64,000 bases of DNA from assembly GCA_020466095.1 (NCBI GenBank), contig CM035806.1, forward strand, positions 9,659,228-9,723,227. Reading direction: 5' to 3'. The notes below the pieces were generated by a model, which did not search any database, had not been told where the DNA came from, and saw only the letters and a list, made by a program, of their open reading frames with translations. Every line of letters begins with the position of its first letter. The stretch's first letter is position 1. Source of the DNA: Chlorops oryzae (taxonomy: Eukaryota > Arthropoda > Insecta > Diptera > Chloropidae). Made by a program: the position numbers and the translations under genes. Shown in pieces: positions 23,256-33,608 of the stretch.

Positions 23256-24193
23256 GACTTGTGTCGTGATAACACTTAGTTTGTTGGCGAGAAACGCACG
23301 GACAAGCGCAGACATCTATGATGCCCGTACAGCTCATATCGCACCCGGTCCACTAAAGTGGCACAACTCAAAATTTGCCATTTTTCAGAAAACGCGAAAA
23401 ACAAAATTCGTCGCAGTGTCGATCAAAGCAGAAAAAAAAGACATTACGGCTTTTTTCGGGCCTTTTATAAAGAGAAAAATGGAATGGAATTTTTCCTGCA
23501 GGTAGACGGGTGACCTGGGAACAAGATTCATAGCATAACTCGAATTTCATAAATTTTGAGTTGTGTCAGTTTAGTTGTCAGGGTGCGATATGTTTATCAA
23601 TTTCAAATTACGAGCAACCGCGACAAAAGTCTCCTAATCTAAAAACGGACTAAGCACGGAAAAATAATAAATTCAAATTTTAAAACATACTTTACGGCTG
23701 ACTGTCGCTGGAGTGTTCTCAAGAATGAAATTGTTCGCTTTTTTTTTTTTTTTTGCTTCCAAGTATTAAACACGATTTCACTGAGGCATTGCTGATCCAA
23801 TTTGAGATGGCGCCTTTGCATTCATAATATTTATAACATTGAATTAATGGATTTTCTATCGATAGACAGCCATAACGTATGCAACACAATTTTTCGTCAA
23901 CTTTTTTTTTCTCCTTGACTTAATTATAATCCTTAATAAATTCAATACACTACAGGCTTTTGCACAGCCTCTCGAGGACTCGCTGAAGATATTTATAAAT
24001 GCACATATTTCCATGAATGACCAGCTTCTCAATATCGAAAATATTCACAAACATTTTTATATACATATTTCTAGGATGCTGAGTTCAATTGTAACCGAAG
24101 CAGCTCTAAAAAAAAAAACAAAACAAAAAAAAAATTTCTTGTAAAATATGAACGGACGATAATCAAAGGGTCTTCCCGGTTGAGCAAAGGCAT
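23256..24193. other. Spacer, nothing recognised
   Basis: AT-rich with poly-T runs. No coding, RNA gene or bounded mobile element could be supported. Confidence 0.4.
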
Positions 24194-24786
24194 GTGCCAC
24201 CCTGAAAGGAATTTTTAAATTTACATTAAATTAAATTACATACAAAAGGCATCACTCATACGACATGTAGGACGTTAATTATATATTCGATAATCCGCAT
24301 ACATGTCGTATGAGTGATGCCTTTTGTATGGGATCAACACTGAGAGTATTAATGTACCCTTGCATTTTTGTAAATATGACACTGTTACGCCATCCGATTG
24401 GAATACTTGTTTCTTTTAAATTAAAGTAAATACTAGGAGCTATTTTTCAAAAAAATTTAAAAGTCGCGTCAAAATTGGAATACACTGAAAAAAATACTTA
24501 AACTTTTCTTTTTAGTTTTGTGAAAAAAAATTTCTCAGTGTAAAATTAAAACAAAATTTTTTTAGCTTCCTTGTTTTATTGTCTAACAGAATCTGTTTAG
24601 ATCGTCTCTCTATCTTAATTGGTTGTTGAGATATAAAATTTTGAAAAAAGCCTTAATAAAAAAGGACTTGCAAGGATATCTCAAGGACTATTCAAAATTA
24701 AAATCTAAAAAGTGGTCTCCACAGTATTTTTAGATGAAACCTATCGAAAAATCAACAAAATTTAAAAATTCCTTTCAGGGTGGCAC
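24194..24786. mobile_element. MITE with internal perfect hairpin
   Basis: The outer ends are inverted repeats of about 29 bases starting GTGCCACCCTGAAAGGAATT. A second, perfect inverted repeat sits inside at 24239-24330. Length is 593 bp with no ORF. The target duplication is unclear, so superfamily is not assigned. Confidence 0.75.
24239..24330. repeat. Perfect 31-bp-arm hairpin
   Basis: Arms 24239-24269 and 24300-24330 are exact reverse complements (starting CATACAAAAGGCATCACTC) around a 30-base loop. It could be a nested MITE or, if transcribed, a small-RNA precursor-like hairpin. Confidence 0.8.
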
Positions 24787-24829
24787 AACCCGTCAGACCC
24801 TTTCGACTTAGGGCTGGCTCGCCAAATGA

Positions 24830-24984
24830 TAGTGAGGGGGGGGGGGTCAGGCAACCGCCCTGAGCGACAAATTATATTTGAAATTTTATAAAGGTATTTT
24901 TATTTAGGTCGGCGGCATGGGTGCCATTTCCTCCATTGTGTCCCCGTTGTGCCCTGGGCGACAAAGTGTCTCGCTACGCCACTG
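24830..24984. mobile_element. Small hAT-like element, CAGTGGCGTAGCGAG family
   Basis: The right end reads 'tctcgctacgccactg', the complement of CAGTGGCGTAGCGAGA. The body is homologous to 30561-30724 ('gaaggtatttttatt..agg', 'ccattgtgtccccgttg'). The left end is truncated at 'agtgaggg'. Confidence 0.7.
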
Positions 24985-26364
24985 CAATGATATGCATTTT
25001 AATGCATGTATAATATAGAAAAAAATAATTCATAATTCGAATGGACACCAACGTCGGTTCAATTGACATAGAAAAAATTTCTTTTGACACAATTTATATT
25101 CGTATATATGTGCATAGATGTGCGTACATTTGTGTGCATAAAGCGAGCGCAATTATTTGAAAATGCAAAATTCACGTCTATTTTGATTGCTTCATTAAAA
25201 TCTCTTTGAATACAAAATTTGCGGCACATAAAACGATCAAAATTTTAAATAGAAATCGTGGCGCACAGAGTTTTTTTTTTTTTTTTTTTTTTTTGACGAT
25301 TGACAATGACGTCAATGTAGTCAGTTAATAAATTGATAGGTAAAAAGATAGAAATTCAATATTTTTACATTTATGGCGAATTACTTACTATTCTCCTATC
25401 ATTATCGCCTGAATAATTCAGTTCCGTACGGTATTTGATTTCGATAATTTGAAGGGCCAATGGATGGCCATTCGGTGACAGAGTTAATCATGTCGTTCGA
25501 TTAGTAAAATGTGTAAAATGTGTCAGAAACGTACGCCTTTTAAATTTGAGGGCCAAGCATCGTTGACTTTGTGATTTTGGCAAGCGGCATCGATTATGCT
25601 TATCAGCTGAAGACTCAGCGAGGAATGATCCCCTTAAGGCCTCATGCCACTTAAATGGCTCATCGTTTGTCAATGGCGGCGCAATCGAAACGTTTTGCGG
25701 GCCATGTGTGTACGGCTGTGGGGGGCGGGGGGCCGACGGAAGCAATGAATGCTTTTATATTTTGACGCGATTTCAGACACTCACTGCGAGCCCAAGTAGT
25801 TCTAAGTAGTGTGGTCTTCGAGGATGAGAAATGCGAAAAAGTTTTCTCTCTTTTTTATTTTTATTTTGATTTTTTTTTTCCTATGCCCTTTTTATTTACA
25901 AAACAATGAGCGTCTGCCAAGCGCAGTCACAGTCACAGCAGTCGCATTACCTCACTGGGGCGAGGGTGAGTCGGTTCATTGTCGTGCCATCGTCGAAGTG
26001 GCAGACGCACTTGAGGAATTAATCCAGACAATCTTGTGCATAAAACGATAGAAGGGCAAGGCGGAAATCTTAGTGGGTGAAATTAAATGAATTGAAATGA
26101 ATCCTAAGGAGGAATAAAATTCGACCGCTAGATTGAAGATCGTCGATAATAAGCAGAAGATGAATAAAAAATATAAGAAAATTGAATCGAAGGTAAAAAC
26201 CCATATTGATATGATGTAGTCTTGGTGGCAAGATGACCCCTGCACTTCGTTCCAGGGTGGATGTTGTCTTGAAAACGGAAAGTTTCCATTAGATGCGACC
26301 CGCACACATACAATACTGTCAAATGCCAGCAATAATGATCCAGTTGGGCATTTTCTTCCTGTAA

Positions 26365-26398
<34 letters not shown>

Positions 26399-26830
26399 GT
26401 GAAAAATCGTCGTGCCCCATCGGCCTTTGTTGCTTATTTTGCTTTATCAACGTCGCACATTGTTCACATTGAACTTTGGCAAAATTTCAAGAGGATCGCA
26501 TCTAAATTTGCTTTTAGCACAACGCCCGACCAAAATACACGAGCCAACATGAATTGCGTGGGCCATAAATTGCTTAGGATGTAGGTACTCTTGTGCGCCT
26601 TTGATGGATCTATTTTGGGGATAAGGATGTGCAAAGTGCAAACTATTACACTGTTCATGAAGATTATTTCAATATTTGGATATTTGATTATTCAATGGGA
26701 CTATTACAACAATTCGATTCAATTTAAATGTGAGTGAGAGAGAATGTTAATACAGGTACGTGGGTATTCGAACTACATTAGGGGAAGTCTTATGTGGTCT
26801 TTGAGAATATAAAATCATTTGAGTTTATAT
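24985..26830. other. Mixed spacer, slightly GC-richer patches but no gene assigned
   Basis: Includes a strong minus-strand donor near 25388 (GAATA|GTAAGTAA) preceded by frames with stops, compatible with a non-coding 5' exon. Patches at 25.5-26.1 and 26.2-26.6 kb have ORFs on both strands without known motifs. I do not call a gene. Confidence 0.35.
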
Positions 26831-26896
26831 CTACCTCCCTCTTTCTCTCTCTCTTCTCCCTTTCTCTCTCTTTCTCCTTTCTCTTCTCTTTCTCTC

Positions 26897-26953
<57 letters not shown>

Positions 26954-26983
26954 CTTCTCTCTCTTTCTCTCTCTTCTCTTCTC

Positions 26984-27015
<32 letters not shown>

Positions 27016-27143
27016 CTCTCTCTCTCTTCTCTCTCTCTTTCTCTCTCTTTCTCTCTCTTTCTCTCTCTTTCTCTCTCTTCTCTCTCTCTTCTCTCTCTTC
27101 TCTCTCTTTCTCTCTCTCTTCTCTCTCTTTCTCTCTCTTTCTC

Positions 27144-27174
<31 letters not shown>

Positions 27175-27188
27175 CTTCTCTCTCTCTT

Positions 27189-27220
<32 letters not shown>

Positions 27221-27419
27221 TCTCTCTCTTCTCTCTCTTTCTCTCTTCTTTCTCTCTCTTTCTCTCTCTCTTTTCTCTCTCTTTCTCTCTTTCTTTCTTT
27301 CTCTCTTTCTCTCTCTTTCTCTCTCTTTCTCTCTCTTTCTCTCTCTTTCTCTCTCTTTCTCTCTCTTTCTCTCTCTTTCTCTCTCTTTCTATCTTTCTAT
27401 CTTTCACTCATTCTCTCTT

Positions 27420-27451
<32 letters not shown>

Positions 27452-27470
27452 GTCTCTTTCTTTCCATCTT
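26831..27470. repeat. 640-bp polypyrimidine CT satellite
   Basis: Nearly uninterrupted 'tttctctctc' units, all pyrimidine on the plus strand. On the complementary strand this is a dense array of GAGAG words, the known recognition core of fly GAGA factor. ORFs through it on both strands are by-products. Confidence 0.95.
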
Positions 27471-27813
27471 CATCCAAGCGAAACCCGCTAGAATATCGAA
27501 TATCGAATAGGACAAATAAAAACCAAAAAAGGTCGTCCTCTAAATTGATATCCTCTTGTCAATTGAAAAATGTTAGTTTAGCTGCCTTAAGCTAATCAGA
27601 AAACGGTGTTACTTTTAATACAATAAATAAGAAATAATAAAAACAAACAAACAAAAATAAGTGATGATTTAAGTGATAAAATTCAGTTCCATGAGAAAGT
27701 ATGAATGATGTTGATAAGGACTACACTGCAACTTTTGTTTCAACAGTCAAAAAAACTGTATTCTTAAATTACTTATTTTTTTCAGGTGAGGGCATTTGAA
27801 TTCTTCTCTGAGT

Positions 27814-27879
<66 letters not shown>

Positions 27880-28966
27880 AAGGGTTTTACAGTGAAAGAT
27901 GCATATAAGCGGAAAATGCTTTAATCGAATTTATATAAATGATGAAATTTTTTGGAAGTGCAATAAACACATTATCACGAGACCCCAACAATTTTGCATA
28001 ATATCATTAATCTTATTTAATAGTATACCCACCCATCCTACAACATTCGAAAGAATGTCACAGTCTCACCTTATAATTCATGTCCTTCCAAATACTCGGG
28101 TACACACCAATTAAATCACAAATAATAATGGATTTAAGCTGTGAACAAATCGCTTAAGACTGCTCTACCGATTTATAAACAACAATTCGCCTCAAATGCC
28201 TCTCAATTATTTGCAGCTCCCCCTTTATCGCGCCCACGCGAAGAGCAAGCACAAGGTAGCAAAACGAACAAGGAAGAAAGATAGAAAGAAATATAAAAAA
28301 AACAAAAACGCTCATGAGAATATTATCAACGTTGAAGGAGCAATAATTGGCAGCAATAATTCTGGTATGAGCACCCCTTAAACACACCCATTGACTACAC
28401 GACGACTAAAATAATAATTATGAACATTCAGTTTAACGAGCTTTCATCATCAATTATGCCAACAATGTAAAAAAAAAAAAAATAAATAAATAAATAAATA
28501 AATAAAATTAAAAAAACATTAAAAGAAAACTAAAGCGATCAAGAAAAACTTCAATTGACCTCATCCTGCGCTGAAAAGCGTGCTTCAAAATATGTATTTC
28601 ATCTCTCACGCTTGCCATATGGTCATCAAGGAGCATATGCGCTTGTGTGTATCAGTATATGCATGGGCGCGTTCGCGCGTGAATGCGTGTGCGTGCGTGT
28701 GTATGCTTTTCTTAAAACCGAAAGGGCTCCAAAATATCTCAACGCGTTACATACATGTATGCAAGTGTGGCATTTCGGAGGATGATTTCGTAAATATTTG
28801 GCGACATTAGTCTTACCTTGTTTAAAATTTTATCGATTTATTTCAAGGGTTCCCATGTTCAGTTGAATGTATAATAAGCTTAACACCGCATTTATTTTTG
28901 CTCTTTGTAACTAAATTTGGTTTTTGTTGTTATTTGCACTACCTTCTTCTCTACGTGTGCGTGTGC

Positions 28967-28998
<32 letters not shown>

Positions 28999-29521
28999 TT
29001 TTTTGTTGCAATGAGCACAATGGGCACTCGCTATTTCATAAAAATCGATAGACGTTTTGGCCAGTTTTGCCCGCTCTAAACTAGGCCAATCGAATATTTT
29101 TTGCCTTTTTGGCTTCTTTCACTTTCAATATTTTAATGAAAATTTCAATAATTCACATATATATTTTTTTAAATTTCATTAATTACCGAGCTACTTTCGG
29201 CTCTTGAAACAACTATATCGCATATACATTTGACTTCCGTCCTTCATCAGCCAAACTTAATCTCAATCTCAATCTTGTTCAGCCGTTCGTACAATCGAAC
29301 ATTTTTTTTTTATTGGATTGCGCTTCAAATTAATTAAATCAATTTATGACTTATAAACATTAACTTTTTATTATTTGTTAGCAGCCTCTTATTTTTCTTG
29401 TTCTATTGGTATTTCTTTTGAGTTGTGTAAGCGACTGGCGATAGCTGTACAGAGCTGCTTCCCGTTTCAGCGAGCAACCAACAACTGAAAGCAAAATCGC
29501 TTCGCAAGACAAATATGAGTT

Positions 29522-29556
<35 letters not shown>

Positions 29557-29809
29557 GACAACAGTCGATAGCAGTGCAATCGGCTCATTCAGTTTCAAAT
29601 TAACCGCCATTTACAGCCCGATTCGAGGGGCCAGCACAAAAATCTTAATAATCGACTTCTGACCTTGCATTATTCTAGAAATACAAATTTTCCGATATAT
29701 TTTATATCCTTTTTGTTTGGTGCACTTGTTTTTGTAAGGATTTTTTTTTTTTTTTATTTATTGCCACGCCTCATTTATTAGTTTTTTTGTTTATCTAAAA
29801 GTCATATAC
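27471..29809. other. Spacer upstream of the 29.8 kb repeat cluster
   Basis: Contains a (GA)n tract at 27816-27882, a (TG)n tract at 28966-28996, AAAT repeats near 28480 and long A/T runs. A minus-strand donor-like GTAAGAC occurs near 28816. No gene is supported. Confidence 0.4.
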
Positions 29810-30028
29810 AGCCCGATTCTGAATATTCCCGGGAAACGAATTCACTTTTCTCGAGACTAAAATTCTCCTTTTTCAAATAGATAAGGTAAGGAAAATTATG
29901 GGTATGGGTCAAATACTCATTCCCCATCAAAATTTATTCCCCCAAATATTTAAGAAAGAAGAAGTTTACTCTCGGAGAATGGTAAATTTCCCGGGAATTT
30001 GTTCCCGGCGAATATTCAGAATAGGGCT
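29810..30028. mobile_element. MITE, AGCCCGATTCTGAATATTCCC family, copy 1
   Basis: The ends are inverted repeats starting AGCCCGATTCTGAATATTC. The body is homologous to 53276-53434, with 'attcccc', 'cccccaaatattta' and 'gaagaagttt' in the same order. A stray end of the family occurs at about 30895-30912 and a remnant at 45048-45135. Confidence 0.8.
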
Positions 30029-30429
30029 GATAGAATTCCATTGTGTGTACACTAGTCGAAATGCCGAGCACTCGTCGACTGAGGGACGCAAAGACAAAAG
30101 GGGTAATTTTTGTCAAATTTTTCCCAAGCTAAATAGCCACACCAAAAAATTGTCATATCCTCTTGGGTCCCGTAGATGCTGGCCTGTAGAGACAGGGGGT
30201 GGAAAAGGGGGATTTCCCACGGGCTCGGGAAAAAATTCCCCCGGGCCCCGAATTTCTCTCTACTGGCCTGCGTATATGGCATATAAAATTTGTCCAACGG
30301 TCCATATCGGGGGACCGAGGGGAATATGACAAATTTAAGCAACTGAAAAGCCAATTAGGCTCATTAATAAGGAATATTTCAATTTTTGATACGGATAATT
30401 TTAAGAGCGTGTGTCATGTCAGTGTATGT

Positions 30430-30839
30430 CATGGGCGTATTTACAGTAGGGCTAAATTTTTTCTGCTCAGTATTCACCGCAAAAGAATTTTCCAGAAGTA
30501 TCAAGAAATGAGACAAGGCCGTCAAAATCATTTTTCAGAAAATAAAATCAAACCTATGCGCAGCAGCGTAGTGAGGGGGGACCAAGGGGGTAGCCGCCCC
30601 GGGAGCCAAATCATATTTCAATTTTTATGAAGGTATTTTTATTGAGGCCAGTTGGAGGGGCGGAATTTCCTGCATTGTTCCCCCCATCGGGGCCCGGGCG
30701 CCGAAATGTCTCGCTAAGCCACTGCCTATGCGCACAAATGCCAACACCTATAAAAATACGTAAAAAATGCTACCATCCATATAGAACAAAATATTTTTAT
30801 CTTTGCTATCCCTAACTGAAATTCTAGATACGCCCATGG
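30430..30839. mobile_element. Inverted-repeat element containing a hAT-like insertion
   Basis: The ends CATGGGCGTATTTA and TAGATACGCCCATG are related inverted repeats. A small hAT-like element lies inside at 30561-30724. No ORF. Confidence 0.55.
30561..30724. mobile_element. Small hAT-like element with 8-bp target duplication
   Basis: Ends CAGCAGCGTAGTGAG and CTCGCTAAGCCACTG are flanked by a perfect CCTATGCG duplication (30553-30560 and 30725-30732). Homologous to 24830-24984. 164 bp, non-coding. Confidence 0.85.
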
Positions 30840-30931
30840 CGTTTGTTACCAAATCCGCACAGAACTAGAACTATTTACATGTGTCCAGTTGAAATTGAAT
30901 ATCTAGAATCGGGCTGCATAAGTCTTTCTAA

Positions 30932-31376
<445 letters not shown>

Positions 31377-31595
31377 GGAGAAAAGGGTGAATCGTAATCT
31401 CTTCATGGTTCTCGTTCGTTAACCTGAAGTAATTGAAATTTCATGAAAATTTAGACTGTAGTGACGTATACAAACTATTGTTGAGGTTTTTAGTGTATCT
31501 TATTGCACAGAAATTGTTATCAATGGAAAAACAGATGTCATTGGTCTCAAATCAGCAGTGCAAATAAATTGTATTGCAAATAAATAAATCGAAAA

Positions 31596-33122
31596 ATGTC
31601 TCAAAAGCACGACGTTATGCTAGACTTGGATATAAATAGTTTCGCCAGTGAGTATTTGAAGTCGTTCTTTCGATAATCATAAGCAAGGCTGGCACTGTCA
31701 TGCAAAATACAACGTATTTTATCCAAACAGTGGAGGACTTTTGTTTTTTCATATTCGAATATGAAATTTTTTTATTTTTTTTAATTGCGTTAATTTGATA
31801 AAGCAAATTTTATTTTGCATATTATCCCAGAAATATGTTGTGTATAAATGTTTATTTTGCAATAAACTAAATAAATTCATATAAGAGTATATAAATAATT
31901 CAATTAATTGAGCACTTGTTTTGATTTTGGACAAAAGCACGAAAATCCCGGCCCTATTCATAAAAAAAAAAAAAACTGAAATATATGAAAAGTTTTCGAG
32001 TTCAAATACTTGACGTTTACATCCTGTGACATTTGCCCTTATGATCAAAAATATCAATCACAACATCCTAACTTAGCTTTTGCATCGTTTACCTTCTAGC
32101 CGATGAAACGCCGACACCCACCAAACTGTACAGCTGTGAGGAATATGGTATTTTCGAGGATCTCAAACTTGTCAATCCATTTGACGAGATATTTCGACAT
32201 GCTGTCGAGGAGAAAAACGGCAAGGCAAACAGTTCGGAGCACAAAACAACTCAGGCCCCAATACACGACGAAGAGTCCCTGCATACGCCGCAAGTGTACC
32301 CGCAGATCGAGGTAACCAATAGCGCCCCAATGACAGTTAGACAGCAATCGACACCGCTTATAACCGATTTAGTTATGCCGGATGTGGCTGAAATGCCAAA
32401 TAAAAAATACCGCACCATTGCTGAGAAATCAATTCATCAAGCACAAATGGTGCCGGTCAATAGCAGCGAGAATCCTACACCCGCCTCGAACAAAGCATCA
32501 ACGACTGGTACAGCGATACCGATTCAGACAGTCAAGCCGCTTATATTACCGAAAGTCGAGACGAAATTAAAACCCCATAATCCTAGCCGCGAATGGAACT
32601 GGCATATGCACTGTGACATCGCCTAGCAGTGCAAGCCTAACGCCGACATCACAGTTGCCTATCAAGGAGCGTCTTAAAGTGATATTGAACAGTAATAGTA
32701 AAACACAACGGGCGCTCGTCACAACGGATATCACATCGAAATGTAATAAGAGCATCATGGAAAAACGGAAGAGTATGCCTACAAGCGGAAAATACGATGA
32801 ACGTTGCATGGAACGACGACGAGCAGCTGCTACTCGCTATCGTAATAAAATGCGTAACGAGCATAAAGAGCTGCGAAAGCGTACCGCAGAGCTTCAAGCG
32901 GAGAATGAGAAACTTCGTTCACGAGTTGCCGACTTGGAGCAACAATTGCTGCAAGCAAAAACTTTAAAGCCGCCACCAGGAACATTAACGCATAACACTT
33001 CGACAATTCACATACCACCATCTTCGATTCATCTAATTATGAATATTCCCAAATTAATTGTACCTGCGAACGGACCACCGCTAATGCACAATCCCATAAC
33101 GTATAGCATCGAAAAGAAATGA
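31596..33122 (+). CDS. Atf-2: ATF-2 family bZIP transcription factor (one frame interruption)
   Basis: A p38-responsive CREB/ATF-type activator. Exon 1 is 31596-31647 (MSQKHDVMLDLDINSF...), ending at A|GTGAGT. Exon 2 starts at 32100 after TTCTAG. The junction gives T-DETPTPTK..CEEYGIFEDL, matching the ATF2/ATF7 activation segment that holds the paired Thr-Pro sites phosphorylated by p38/JNK. The N-terminal C2H2 finger of vertebrate ATF2 is absent. The bZIP lies at about residues 255-305: basic stretch RRRAAATRYRNK, then four heptad leucines. One base too many in CCCC at 32573-32576 breaks the frame between VETKLKP and IILAANGTG. With that base discounted the gene has 357 residues and ends at 33120-33122. 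AATAAA follows at 33212. It converges on TBC1D31. Notably the usual invariant Asn of the bZIP basic region is Arg here. Confidence 0.9.
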
Positions 33123-33608
33123 AATCCAATGGAATTCTATTAAGCAACATGTACAGTATTAAAATTAATCACTCGGTTTGCCCAGCAGAAAATGTCATGT
33201 TGACATTTAAAAATAAACATGAACAAATTTTCGCATTGGATGTGGTGATAAAAGGAACATTTTTCGAAAAGAGAAAATAATTCTCGGAAATTGTGTTCTT
33301 TGTTTTTTCATTTTTGTTTTCACAAATAATATAAATCATTAATTTATATATGTATATATTAATAAATATAACAATTTTTAAGCAAATGGACGGATCGTCG
33401 CGACAATTCGTTATTGATCAAAGTATTTTCGACAGGGATATAAACTATTTTATAATTACAAAATCGCATAAAAAATTTTTCAACTATTCTAATCCTAAAA
33501 TGTAGTAAACATTTATATGTCAAGTGTTTCCCCTTTTGGGAAAATTTATAATTCGTTAAGTTCAATTTCTTTCCCTATTCTAAGATGATATGAACGATAT
33601 TGCCCCTT
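33123..33608. other. Convergent 3' region between Atf-2 and TBC1D31
   Basis: Holds the Atf-2 3' UTR with AATAAA at 33212-33217, and AT-rich sequence downstream of the TBC1D31 stop. No other gene. Confidence 0.7.

Noticed and set aside
26790..27595. 200-258 residue ORFs of Ser/Leu/Phe and Arg/Glu/Lys
   Set aside because: By-products of the CT satellite; the same tract is open in several frames and on both strands.
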